From Distichodus sexfasciatus (taxonomy: Eukaryota; Chordata; Actinopteri; Characiformes; Distichodontidae), in assembly GCA_032718565.1 (NCBI GenBank), contig JAVGVS010000005.1, positions 903,501-967,500 on the forward strand: a DNA stretch of 64,000 nt, in the 5' to 3' direction. This document shows positions 25,976 through 38,246 of this stretch, one piece after another; positions within the stretch are counted from its first letter, which is position 1, and every line of letters begins with the position of its first letter. Below the pieces are notes generated by a model that did no database searches, was not told the origin of the DNA, and was given only the letters and a program-made list of their open reading frames with translations. Position numbers and translations under genes: made by a program.

Positions 25976-28900
25976 AAAATCTGCTTGTGTATATTCAGTT
26001 GATGTGTACACATATACAGTATCAACTACAGATGTAGTGCTTACAGATGCAGATGCTTATACGTAATACGATAGTTTTATATTATATAAGTTGTAGGTAA
26101 TAAGTGATATCTGAAATGTGTATTTTTTACTGAGAAAAAATTAAAAAAAAAGCTGTGTATGTGGTATGTGGTAATCATAATCCAGGTAACCCTGGGTGTG
26201 AGTTCCTCACATCTGGTGATGATCTGAATCATTTGAATAGTAAAACTCACCTGTCAATAATTAAACCTTTCATGAGTGTAGAACAGATCTGTTCCTGCAT
26301 TTACCATCTACAGTTAGGCCTGGGGAAACTAAACTAAAAAAGATTCTTTGGTTTTAGAGTATCCGGTATATTATTATAAGCCATAATATATGACCCTAAA
26401 CCACTTTTTTCCACAATGGGGGTGAGTAATAAAATGTAACATGACTGAATAATTTTCTTGTTTTCACATATTCACAAAAACATTGAGAGGAAATCATAAA
26501 AACAATCGTATTCCCACAATAGGGAGAGACATAGAAACGTCTAATAAATGAGTTTTAGAAATTTGTGGTTTCACCTAGATTTATGGAGTGTGCCTTGTGT
26601 GTGTATTCACAATATATACAGCAAAAAAGCAAAGTGAAATACAAGTTTCCTCAGGCCCAAGAAGCGAGAGATCGAGAGAGAATGTTGAGCCCTAAAATCA
26701 CAAATACAGTGCCGAAATGTTTCAAAGATATGCACTGCTACAACATTCATGTTTGAGACTAAAAGGCCAGACACAGAATTCACATGTTCTAAAGACAAGT
26801 TGTTATCCTTCAGAAATAAATCTTTACCTACAGAGATATTATCCTAACCACAAGTTTGTGTAATAAACTCCTAATCGGGATGCTGATGGTGATGATTCGA
26901 TCCTGTGGTTAGTTGCAACACTGAGATGAGCAATATGTTCTATGAGTGAACTCATGGGTTTGTAAGGAGTCAATCAGAGGTCATGCTGTCTGTGTCTTCA
27001 CAGCCCTCAGACTGCAGAAGAAGAGTTTAACCCATTGGCTTGATTTATTGACTTATTAACTGTGACTGCTTGTTAAGACAAAGCTATAAAGCATTAACAA
27101 ATCCAAAAAACCACTGTACACTATAAAATCCCCAAGCTACTTCTTTTTCAATTTCTGTTTTAGATGTAACCATGCTTACGTTTGTCATTTTGCATGTAAA
27201 CATGGAGTAATCATGGGCAGACATGGGTAAACATAACCTTGCATAAATTAAATGTTATGATTGAAAATTGATTTGTAGAATTAGACATTACAGACATTAT
27301 TTTTCTTCTGTTAATTACAATGACTACATCTGACTATAACTGATAGGCCATAGCACTGCATCCAGTTTGCTACCTCCAGATTTCCAAAGAAAAGAAAATA
27401 TGATAATTTTTTGTAACCTACTCATCTATGAAAAAAAAAAACAATGCGGTGAACAATCTGGTTTTATCTTGTCGCCATCTTAATCTGTTCCATAAAGACC
27501 CACATTTCTTGCAAGAACATTGAACATCTTGAATGGCACTTAAACCAACATGGTAAAACACAGTATGCTGCGTTTGAAACCCCTGACCGACTTGAGGACC
27601 ATCAACTGTCAATAGAAATATAATAATCATCATGAGCAAGGTTTTAAAAACAAGTGTTACTGACAGCCACAACAACAACAAAAAATAAATACTGTCATCC
27701 TCACTGGAAGCTGTGCCTGTCCGAGACGCTAATGTAGACAAGGTGGCTAATTTGACAGTGTCGGTGTGAGCAATTACACCTTTTGTTTGTGCAGTGGTTA
27801 GCAAGAGTATTTCTGCCTATTTAACTTGTCAAAATGTGTCAAAAACGATACCTCATTTGATTGCACACCCCGCCTCATGCTGGGGGTTTTCTCTCTATCT
27901 TATCCTCGTTATAAGGATGTAGCTGTGTGGCGGCACTGATGGTGCCTTTGAAGGAGGATTTATGGCTTTATGGGGCAAGACAGGCAATGCGTGCAGCCGC
28001 AGGACACTGCTAACAGTCCCAGCAGGAGGGTAAGGGCCCCCATGGCCCCTGCGAGGCTCCACAGGGGTCCCATCACTCCGCCTTCAATCCCCTGAGTCTG
28101 GATGGAACTACAACACCCATTGGATCCGTCATACTCTTTCCTGAACATTGAAAGATGCCAGCACTGTGTTACATCCGAGGAAGCTCCAGCATGTTGGAGT
28201 GTCAGCATTTAAACACCTGAAGCTTATAAAGCTGCTGAAGAAATCCAGATAAAGTCAGCTTACAACGGTCTAAGTTTTAGCTGGTCTGTCTCTTAATTTT
28301 CAGAGGTTACAGTAGATATGAGGATCAGTTCAACTGGACTTTAACAGTTTGTTTAGTCAATACTTACAAATAAATAAACTTTAAGGGGAAATGACTAAGT
28401 ATGTTAAAACTATTCCTCAACTGTACCTGAGGTAGGTTACTCATATTACATCAAATTAAATAACTTCGCAGTAACCTTAGATTATTTCTAATAAGTGTAA
28501 CATACACTAGAAATAGGTTCTTAGAAATGAAATAAAGTCTCTGTCTTATTCTCTGAATTTTAGTGTTCTCTTGCAAGCTATTATTATGTAGCATACATAA
28601 AAACCAAAGACATTTTAAATGTTTTGTTTGTAAGGGAGAAGACGGGATGCCTGTAGGGAGACCGGGTTGTTAAGATAACTCTCTAGACTCCAGTCCTCAT
28701 TTACTCCAGATAACGAGGCAGGGACGGCCACCTAGATCAAGGCACATTATCAGCGAGTCTCTGTGGGCACCAGGGCGTGGAGGGGAGAGATCTGTGTCCT
28801 GACTCTGAGCCAATGCGGGTACCAGAGAAGAGAATCAACTTTATTTCCTCACACATTCCCTGATCTGTCTAGAGAAGATATGCAGTAACAGAATATACCA

Positions 28901-29734
28901 GAGGGAAATGTTATTGTGCATATTCATGACAGGCAAAAGAGGTGATTAAAATTGTGAGGGACAAAAATAAAGGCTTAAACCTTCATGAATAAAGTTTTTT
29001 CCCTCCTCCAACAGGAATGGGAAGGCAGAAGCACTTTGCCATTAAGTTAAATTAGAACCATAAGGAGGATAAAGAGACACTGGCACTGAGAGCTCAAAGC
29101 CAGATGCCACTCCTCATCTACACAGGGGATGTGCAGAAATATTAACAATATCTCACTGGATATTTCCTCACCACTGAATTTTTGCCAGGATTTCTTAGTC
29201 AGAAACAAGTTTCAGAAGCTTACTGAGTAGTGGCAACACCCCATTTATGATGCAATCAATCTCATTTTTATTTGGTCCAATCATAGGTAGTGTGAGTAGT
29301 AGAAGTAACGCAGTCTCCAGAAATGAATTACATGGTGGTATTGCAATCAACAGCATCAAAAGCAGAATCACTTGTGCAGAGGACATGGAGGTGAAGCTGG
29401 TTGAGTTTCTGGCATGAACACAGCTTTTACCATATTTCCTCCACTCTCACCACTCCCAGGATATTCAGAAATTGGCAAAATACTTCAATTACCTGTTACT
29501 ACAAGAACAAAGGAACGACAACTTGTCAATTTTCCTTTTAAATGAATAACTACCTAATACTTATTTTAGAATGCTAGGGTGGTGAAGCTGGGTGAACCTC
29601 TAAGTCATCCAAGGTAAAAAAAAAAAAAAAAAGTCCCAAAGTCCCAGAAATGTCAGATGACATGAGTGGTGAGGGTTTGATACTGGAACTGACAATACTG
29701 TAGTATAAAATTAGCTTAAGTGGAACCCAGGACT
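25976..29734. other. Non-coding intergenic DNA
   Basis: GC-richer unique patches lie at about 27880-28200 and 28630-28870. Two short - strand frames here (27960-28208 and 29195-29386) encode hydrophobic segments and are discussed as findings; neither is supported as a gene. An 18-base poly(A) lies at about 29616-29633. Confidence 0.65.
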
Positions 29735-30010
29735 GCGGCTCCACTGCAGTTGGCGTAACGGTTGGGGATTCGCCCCGTGATCAGAAGGTCACCGGTTTAA
29801 AGCCCAGACAAGTAAAGTTACCACTAAGGTACTCATGAGCAAGGTACCGTACCCCAAGCACTGCTCCCCAGGCGCTGCCCATGCAAGCTGCCCACTACTG
29901 CTTCACAGATGGGTCAAATGCAGATGTCACATTTCATTGTGGTGCACTGTGTGGTGTTGTGTGTTCACAATGACAGATAATCACTCACTTTCTCTTTTCA
30001 CTTTCATTCC
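29735..30010 (+). mobile_element. tRNA-derived SINE, second family, copy 2
   Basis: It is homologous to 25739-25975. The identical block ATTCGCCCCGTGATCAGAAG lies in the tRNA-like head, with a B-box-like GGTCACCGGTTTAAAGC and the shared body TACTCATGAGCAAGGTACC. The body retains about 15 extra bases (CACTGCTCCCCAGG) that are missing from the first copy. Confidence 0.8.
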
Positions 30011-30052
30011 AAATAGAGTGGGGCTGGGGAATTAACCATGGGATAGATATGT

Positions 30053-30053
<1 letters not shown>

Positions 30054-30089
<36 letters not shown>

Positions 30090-30126
30090 TGTGTGTGCGT
30101 GTGTGTGTGTGTGCGTGTGTGTGTGT
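30054..30126. repeat. (GT)n microsatellite
   Basis: About 36 dinucleotide units with a few GC and TT interruptions, lying directly 3' of a SINE. Confidence 0.97.
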
Positions 30127-30804
30127 ATTCAAGAAAGCGAGAAAGAGCGTAAAGGATTAAAGCTTGCTTAACTCTTTTCTAATATGCATTTGTTATATTG
30201 TTTGTTGGGGTTGGAGATGCAGTGCCACTGTGATGTCCCAGATTGTTTCCTTTGTCCATTTAGTTATACTGAAGCCTGGGGCCTAGAGGACAGGGAGGAT
30301 TTGTCATGCAGTCTTTTCTCCTTAAAAGCCATCTATGCATGGTCTATTACATTTTCTTTTCTCTACAGACTGCTTTTTAATAACACCCAACCAAATAAGT
30401 CATTAGAAGATGCATTCACAAAAGTGCTCTAAAAATCTGCACCATTTCAGTGACACTTGCACCAATAGAAATGGACAACAGAACAAGAGAGAAAGGCTTG
30501 GGTTGGAATAGAATACTATCTGCTATGGTAAAATGTAATATGATTTTTTATTTGTCTGGAACAATAGCAAACCTATTGCTTTGTTACTAATTTCCTTTCA
30601 AAATATCTGCTTGTAGCTAACAAATGTTTCAGAGGAGGCTAGCTAGTGCAAATTTACATTAACTTGTTGAAGTCCACTTTTATATTATTAGTAGTATCTC
30701 TAAGTTAGTCCTCAAGAAATTTTTCAGTTTGTACTGCTGTACTTTATAATGCCCAGTCTTATGAGAAAAGACATAAGTGAGTGAGCAAATGAAAGAAAGA
30801 GAGC

Positions 30805-30836
<32 letters not shown>

Positions 30837-33800
30837 TTGCAGGGGCATCTTCTATGGAGACCACAATATCCAGAACTTCCCCAAAATCACAAATATTGCA
30901 CATCATTAGTATGTTAATAAAGCTGTATGCCTTTCCTCCTTCACACCTCTCTTTAAAAGCACAGCCTCTGCTGCCACACTCTCAGCATATCTATATGGAT
31001 CTGTTGGCTCGTATACGATAGGGATGTGGACAGTTGGTTGAATAAATCACCAAAGCAGAGGTTAGCAGAACCCTTGGAAAGCCCCTTGGTCTATTTCTCT
31101 TTTAGTCTACAGATGAGGCTCGTCCTCCGGTTGGAACAGAGCCGCCAAACACTTCTGCTCAACTCCTGGCAGTAAAATAAAGGAGCACTGCGATCTTCAA
31201 CCTCATCGCTCCTGCTGTCAGATGGACAGGATGAGTAGGGAAAGGGGTCCCCTTCAAAGTCACACCAAGTCTAAAATGATCCATCTTCAGTGCTAGGTTT
31301 AGCTGCTACTTTAAATAGTACATTGATACACATTGCATGTCTTTTTTGGGGCATAATGTATAATCTGAATATCATTGCCAATGTTTAACAGCGCTATCAC
31401 ACAGACGTTGTTGACTCAAAGCAGCTTGTAAACAGGCACCCATTAGACTTAAATTCTTCAGGAAATCTGTGTGCACAGGGGTCAATTTTGCTTTCACTCT
31501 GACCCCCCACCCCCCAACTCTCTTTTTCTCAGTCTCTCTCCTAAGCTTTCCAAAGCATGAAAGCTTATCGGTTGTCATAAATTAGAACGTGACCATCCAT
31601 CAACAGGACAGAGAGGGATCCTTTACCCAGAGTTGGACCAGGCCTCAGTCCAGGCCTCCAGGGAGCAAAGGAAAGTTCATTTTGGGAGGGGGGTCAGAGA
31701 GTGAGAGTAAGTGAGAGAAAGATATACCCTTTCTCAAAAGACAGGCCTAGTTGTTTACTGTGAATGAAGCAGCTATCGCGTCATGCCAGAATTCAGCGCA
31801 CCCGTTTATCTGCACTGCCTTCTTCAAATGGCTTCCTGAACTTCCATGTGAACGTAAACATGGTGTGGGAGAAATACTCTGGTAATTGGAAAGTGGAAAT
31901 CCTTAGGCCTCATCAGTGATAGGAACCATGTGATCGGAGTAAGCAGGGCAGGGGGAAGCTTTTTCTTGAGGGGTTGCAGGCTTTTCTTATGAAGTTGGGA
32001 ATCAAAAAATTTTTCTGCTATGTGTGTTCTATCAAAACCACGGTGATGGAAGCCCTTCAGATGTTGTTGGCAACGTAGGTGACACGTGAAATGGCAAACA
32101 AGTGAGTGTTTCACATTTGTGAAACACTCACTTGTTCCAAAGCCACAGATAATAACACAAAACAAAAGCAATTAAATTGGTTTTTTGCATAATCACAATG
32201 ACACATATCAAACATGACCGCAAGAATGCTTTCATAGTGGTTGCCACAAGCCAACTCTCGAAACCACACCAGAGTTCCTTTCTCCACATTAAGACTCCCT
32301 GTAGAGCAGCTGGCTTCTATTGCAAATTGATTTTTCCCTCTGAGTTAAATTAATGCAATATTGTGAATAAAATGATTATGTTAGCAACCAGTCTTATTTA
32401 TGCGTATGCATTGAGTGTGTCTGTTTATCTGAGATCAAAATAAAATATGTTATGAGAAAGGTGAAGCTAGAAGACTAAGAATGAATAAATATTGCTCAGT
32501 TAAATATTTTCTAGCTAAGATACACTGTTATGATTTTACCCTAAAGTCTGAAAAAGTGTTTAATAAAAGTAAAAGCACCTCAAATGAAAAACCAAAATCC
32601 CATCTATGATAGTTGATAACTGTTGAGGAAAAAGTAGATCTGTAAAAAGCCTATGAGATCTTGAAAAATCCACTTCACCTTAACAATTAAACAACCACCA
32701 CTACCTAAGATGTAATGTTGTGCCCTCCCTGTGTTTTTTTGACAGGCTCAAATCAAATGTGAGAATATGGCCCAGAGTTCACAGGAGCCATTAAGACAGC
32801 AGCTACTTCTACGATAAATCATGTTTCTAGTCAAGCAGTGGGATACTGTGTGTGACAAGGCTTAATTTGGTAATGTTGGTTGAACTTGTGAATAAGAGTG
32901 TGTTTTGACATTTTGTATAACAGCTCAAGGTGTTGCATGGAACAGATAAAAGACATGAATAGCTTTCTACTGTACTCAGGTTGGAACCACATATCAAAAG
33001 AACAAACATTAACTGCATTGCTTTTAACATTGGGCACATTTGGCCTATTGTGAGTCAGTGTGTGTGATTGTGAAGATTTATAGAAGATTTCTGTGGTTTT
33101 GAGAGGACATTTTTTGCCATCTCAAATGAACAAAATGCTTTTTTAGGAAAAAAAATGTCGATCTCAAAAAGACTGAGTTACTGAGATTAAGTTAAGGTTA
33201 AGTGTAATATTTTTAAATCTAGTCATTATGAAAGTGAACCAATGTACCTCACAAATGTAGCAAGACATGAGTGTGTGTGTGTGTGTTCGCACATGTGACT
33301 AATAGACTTTCATAGAACTCAAATCTATTGTATCTGACAACCTGACTAAACATTATTGAATAATTATTACCTTGGAAAGGATATCAAAGGCCACTTCAAA
33401 ATAGGAAAATAAACATAGAAATGCGCAGAGTGAACGAAAATGATCCAAAGAAAGTTACAGGCCTACTTAAATCCCTGTGAAGCATGCTGATTGTTCCAGG
33501 GAACAAAGCTAAACAGTTCAAACGTTACAGGAGAGATTAGCACTCGTGTATACGACACAGCCTTTGTTTAGCTAACTGTGGTTAAACATCACAGCTGAAA
33601 CATCGACAGTCAGCCTTCTAACAACTCAGACCATTTGAGACCAACATAACCAATATGCTTCACTTGAACACATCAATAAAATCCTCTCCTTCTATTACAA
33701 TGAGAAACAATTTCATGTTTGATTCCAACCCATAAAGAACTTTTATTTATGGGAAAAAATTATATTACTTTAAGTCTAAAACATTGTGTTCTGATCATCA

Positions 33801-34794
33801 TCTTGTGATGATGCTGAAATAAGTGGTGTCTGGAGCTTGTCTTCAGCTGCACATCCTGATCTCTCTCTGAGTTTTAATGATAAGTGGCAAAACAAAAAAA
33901 TATACCCCCCGCCCCCCTACATGTGCAGTTGGATTGAATCCCGGAAAAAGGGATTTAGATGTAAACACTGCAAGTGTTTGGACTTAAAGGACATTGGCGC
34001 ATAGTCTGAAAGATAAGTGGGATTCATAAAACACAAACATCAAACGGAATTGATTCATTTCAGAGAGTACGACAGCAGGAATTTGGAATATATCAGGCAT
34101 GGCCAAGATTAAATCATTTCACAAAGAGACAGCCATAAACCCATTCCACCTATCAGGACTAAGTTTAAAAGTTAAAAGTTATGACATAAAAAATCCCAAA
34201 ACAAACCAGATTAAAGTGAAAGTATACCTCCAGGTTATTGTCACTACACTAACAGATTATAGTGTAATAGTCAGGTCATTGTTACACAACCAAAGTGAAT
34301 ACCAGATTGGAGTGCAGCTGCATAACCACATTGGAGGGTCACATTTTAGACTTGGGCCAGAGCCTTTGGTTCTCCATTTATCTGTTAGATTCTGTCATCA
34401 CTTCCCTAACACAAGCAAGCTTCCATTAAAGTGGAATTCCAACCTCAAATCATTGTCTAGTCTTTTCACCCCCATATAGTTAAGCATAAAATAAATTTAA
34501 ACTGTTTCCATTCCAAAATAGAACAAGCACTTCTTCAGAAGGACACATGTGTGCTGACTTCTGGAAAGTTGGCCTGATGTTTGTCCCAGGATCTATCATA
34601 TTGCACTAATAGAATGTTTATAACAGTATGTACTGTATGTCAGCATGTGATTTAAGATGTAGTCTTGTAAAGCATATTGTCTCAGCATGTACGTGAATTC
34701 CTACCGTGCCATTGGAAAACATAAATTCAAGAATTGGATCAGTACCTACTTCACATTCTGAAAATATTTTAAATGGCAAATATAGCATTATTAC
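30127..34794. other. Non-coding intergenic DNA
   Basis: It holds a GA microsatellite at about 30805-30835, a perfect palindrome at 32097-32136 (listed separately) and a GT run near 33268-33286. No exon is supported. The 115-codon - strand frame at 31824-32171 crosses the palindrome and has no recognisable domain. Confidence 0.7.
32097..32136. repeat. Perfect 40-bp palindrome
   Basis: The 19-base arm AACAAGTGAGTGTTTCACA (32097-32115) is followed by TT and its exact reverse complement (32118-32136). It would form a tight hairpin or cruciform. The two-base loop argues against a microRNA precursor. Confidence 0.95.
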
Positions 34795-35183
34795 TGTCAG
34801 GATTTGAACCGAATGCCACACTTTCACAATTCGACAGTGATCTGGTTAGGATTTAACGGATTGCTACACATTAGCTGGTAGACCTTCTAGCATGGTGGTT
34901 AGCCCAAACGTGGCTGAGAGCGTGAATAGGGAGGATGGCGAGTTGATTTAAGAACTCTCTTACACAAAGAGTTAGGATTACCACAATAACCTGAGTTCTA
35001 ACAGCACACACTCTATCAAAGAGATAAACCCAATAACTGGAGTACTCACAGTTGATGCCAAAGTGAATTGGAAAAACGGCCAGGTTGACTCAATGGCAGA
35101 GAGATTCGCTGCGAGGAAGTGACTCCTTAAATACCCTTTGAACCGCAACCGGCCGCGTCCCAATCCAACTACCGGCTGTGGAG
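34795..35183 (-). repeat. Ty3/gypsy 3' LTR, 5' end deleted
   Basis: It aligns along its length with 38247-38640. The match stops at the shared CCGGCTGTGGAG (35172-35183), whereas the partner LTR continues for 16 more bases to TGACA. The missing bases are the start of this LTR in element orientation, and integrase sequence is joined directly to the break, so one deletion removed the end of pol and the first bases of the 3' LTR. Confidence 0.9.
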
Positions 35184-35589
35184 TTTGTGGATGGTACCCA
35201 GAAGATAGACTGCAGGTGGAGTCAATCAGACAGCAGAAGGCCTTCCAGAAGTGATCAGTGAATTGAGGCCCTCTGTCTGAGATGATGTCCTTGGGGAACC
35301 CATGCAAATGGACTACATGCTCTAATATCAACTCCACAGTGGTCTTTGCTGATGGGAGTCTGGCGAGGGCGACCAGGTGCACAGCCTTGGAGAACCAATC
35401 GACAATGGTGAGGATGGTGTTGTTGCCTTCTGAGACCAACAGGCCCGTGATGAAGTTGATGGCAATGTGGGACCAGGGCTGCTGGGGGACAGGAAGAGGC
35501 TGAAGTTCCCCCGGTGGTGGTTGGTTGGAATCCTTGGCCCTGGCACACACTGGGCATGCCTGGACAAATTCCTTGACATCCTTGGCCAT
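34978..35589 (-). pseudogene. Ty3/gypsy integrase remnant fused to LTR sequence
   Basis: The frame begins in the zinc-binding region with CPVCARAK and continues into the catalytic core. At the first catalytic position the usual Asp of the DFVTGLP-type motif is Asn (INFITGLL). The second Asp is present in ISDRGPQF. Translation reaches SGYHPQT and then runs into LTR-derived residues, so the third catalytic residue, Glu, and the whole C-terminal domain are lost. The last 60 or so codons are therefore not integrase. A zinc-finger segment lies in a shifted frame upstream to about 35800. Confidence 0.88.
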
Positions 35590-35803
35590 AGATGGCCACT
35601 AGTAGGTGCAGCTGGTGAACTGTTGAGTCCGTTGGGCCCCTGGGTGGCTGGAGAGCGCAGATGAATGAGCCCAGGTGAGTACTTCAGCGCAAATGTGGGA
35701 GGAACATAGAGTCGTCCAGGTGGCACACCTGCCAGTGCAGTCTCCGGGACCTGTGCCTGGTGCACCCTCATTTCCAATTCCCAGTGTAATGGTGCGATGA
35801 TCT

Positions 35804-36076
35804 TCATGGTGTGATGACAGGCACGGGGTCCACCTGGGAACCATCTGCCTCATGTTGATGGGAGAGGGCATCGGCTTTGGTATTTTTGGATCCCGGGTGG
35901 TAAGAGAGGTGGAAATTGAACTGTTTGAAGAATAACACCCTTTGCGCCTGTCGAGGGTTCAGCTCTTTAAGGTGTTGAATGGAGATGAGATTTTGATGAT
36001 CCATCCAGACCATAAATGGCTCTCTGCTGCCCTGGAGCCAGTGTCGCCATTCTTCCAGGGCCCACTTGATGGTCAA
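35804..36076 (-). pseudogene. Ty3/gypsy RNase H remnant
   Basis: A 90-codon frame contains WALEEWRHWLQGSREPFMVW, then DHQNLISIQ, LNPRQAQRVLFF and KADALSHQHE. These are the C-terminal landmarks of gypsy RNase H (DHKNL and ADALSR-like motifs). It is shifted one frame from the reverse transcriptase upstream and from integrase downstream. Confidence 0.85.
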
Positions 36077-36090
36077 CAGCTCACGGTCCC

Positions 36091-36981
36091 CTACCCCATA
36101 ATGCTGCTGAGTGGGATCGAATTTCTTGGAGAAAAAGCTACAGGAGTGTAGCTTCTAGTCTGGCCCTCATTGGGAGAGGACTGCCCCAGCAACCATATCA
36201 GAGGCATCGACTTCCACAATGAAGTGGTGAGATCTGGATGCAGGAGGATGGGTGCAGTGGTGAAGTAGTGGCAGAGGAGGTGGAAGGCCTTGATGGCTTT
36301 GGGGGTGAGGGTGAAGTGATGCGGTGAAGGCCAAGTCAGGGCAGTGAGTGCAGCAGCAACCGTACTGTAGCCCTGGATGAAGCAGTGGAAAATGTTCGCA
36401 AACCTGCAAAACTGTTGGAGCTGCTTGAGAGTCTTGGGTAGGGGCCAATGACGCACTGCCTCAAGCTTCTGCGGGTCCATGGCCACACCCTGGGATGAGA
36501 TGACAAAACCCAGGAATATGGTGGAGTGCTCATGAAATGTGCACTTTTCCAAGTTACAGTACAGGTGGTGAGCAAGCAATCTCTTGACGACTGCCCTGAT
36601 GTGCTGATTGTGTTCCTCCAAGATGTGTGAATAGATCAAGATGTCATCCAGATAGACAAACGCCCAATGGCCCAGCATGTCCCGCAGGACATCATTTATG
36701 AATTGTTGGAACACAGCTGGCATTTTGCAGAGGCCAAAGGGCATCACCAGGCTCTCATAATGACCCGTAGGGGTGATGAAGGCTGTCTTCCATTCGTCAC
36801 CCTCGCTGATGCACACCAAGTTGTAGGTGCTCTGGAGATCCAACTTCGTGAAGTAGGTGGCACCAGAGAGAGCATCCAGGGTGGTGTTAGTGAGAGGAAA
36901 TGAGTGACAGTTCTTCACAGTGATCTTGTTGAGCCCCCAATAATTGACGCAGAGATGGAGGCCACCATCCTTCTTCTTCAC
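36091..36981 (-). pseudogene. Ty3/gypsy reverse transcriptase remnant
   Basis: An uninterrupted 296-codon frame covers the fingers, palm and thumb of the reverse transcriptase. It has FTKLDLQSTYNLV at residues 44-56 with the first catalytic Asp, VMPFGLCKMPAVFQQF near residue 79, and the catalytic YLDDILIYS at residues 110-118. FLGFVISSQGV follows, then the connection region. The enzyme would copy element RNA into DNA. The frame ends before RNase H, which lies in another frame, and upstream protease sequence is unreadable, so no complete polyprotein can be made although the active-site motif is intact. Confidence 0.93.
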
Positions 36982-37350
36982 AAAAAGAACCCCGCAGTGG
37001 CAGGCGAGGAGGAGGGCCAGATGGTACCTTGGCAGAGAGCGTTGTTGACATAATCCTCAATTGACTGGGTCTTGGAAGCAGAGAGAGACTAGAGTTAGCC
37101 TTGGGGTGGTACCGTGCCTGGCAAGAGGTCAATGGCCAGGTCGTAGAAGTGATGCAGGGGAAGCTGGATGGCATGCTTCTTGCAAAACACCTCTGCCAGG
37201 TTGCAGCACAGGGCTGGGATGGCCTCTGTGTTAAAATTGGGGGCCTCAGACTCCCTAGAGCAAATCCCAGCCGTTGCCTGCAGGCAGAGTTCAGAACAGG
37301 TTGGCCCCCATTGCAGTATCTGGTTTTGGTGCCGGGTGATGTCAGTAATG

Positions 37351-38142
37351 TCATTCCCCCTCCGTGGTGGTTAAGGAGCCATGCCCTAACTGCATGGGTT
37401 CCCCAGCTCTGGAGGATGGGGCCATGGCGCAAGGAGGAGACCCGATTGGTCCGGGTGCCGAAGCCGGAGTACTGAGGTGATGTTCAGGTGCCAAGGAGTG
37501 GAGATTGAAGACAGGACAATGTGGCGGGGGTTGCGGAGTAGATGAGGAGGCTGGCGGTAGGGTAGGAGGAGCTGACCTCGGACGGGAGAGAAGGCATTGG
37601 TCTATCCTTGAAGCAAGCTGAATGAGTCCCTCCAGCAAGGCTGGGAGCTCCCATCTGGCAAGTTCATCCTTGATGTGGCTAGCCAGCTCCTCGAAGTAGG
37701 CAGTCCATAGCGCGGTGTCCCCCCAGGTTGTGTGGACAGCGATAGTGCAGAAGTCTGTGGTGTAGCGACTCACAGCTGCTGAGCCCTGCCGCAGATGGTA
37801 CAACCTGGCATCAGTCTCCACCTTGCTACCGGTCCATGGAGTATCTGGTGAAATGAAACTCAAACACAAGGTCCAAGGCAGTTAGAAACATGTCACACTT
37901 CCCATCTGTAATGCCAACAGTGGTTCAGGGAGGGAGGAACAGGTCGCCGCTACAGTTGTGTGGAGCGTCTCGACCTTCCACTGCAGTTCCTTCACCTTGT
38001 GGTGCATGGCTGCAAGGTCTTGGTTGCTGCGATGCAGAGACACGACTTCACTGCGCAACTGCTCCATCTTGGCTGACTGGCTTGCTACCATGTCCCATAA
38101 ATGAGCAAATTCCGCTGGGCTAACAAACTTAGGCTCTGCCAT
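37351..38142 (-). pseudogene. Ty3/gypsy gag remnant
   Basis: A 264-codon frame starts with MAEPKFVSPAEF and is interrupted by one in-frame stop (37882-37884) after 86 codons, then continues in the same frame. The N-terminal part predicts a short coiled coil (roughly residues 20-65). The following capsid-like part includes TDARLYHLRQGSAAVSRYT and continues into a Pro/Ser-rich segment ending near PMQLGHG. In related gag proteins a CCHC zinc knuckle follows at about this point; it is not found here before the stop at 37351. The product would package the element's RNA. This copy is dead. Confidence 0.85.
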
Positions 38143-38246
38143 TCTGTCAGTGATCTGATGATGATATGGTGAATAGACAGACGCTTACAAACTTCCAGCG
38201 GCTGGGTTAGGCGGCTGTCGGAATGCTCGCGATTTGGGCAGAGATC

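Noticed and set aside
32097..32136. MicroRNA precursor
   Set aside because: A two-base loop and 19-bp arms are too short and tight for a normal pre-miRNA hairpin.
31824..32171. 115-codon - strand frame
   Set aside because: It runs through the perfect palindrome at 32097-32136 and has no domain. The hydrophobic N-terminus is partly an artefact of the local sequence.
35255..35807. Overlapping 114- and 159-codon - strand frames, and + strand frames within the gypsy element
   Set aside because: They are alternative-frame readings of the integrase and RNase H region. Only the frames with family motifs were kept.
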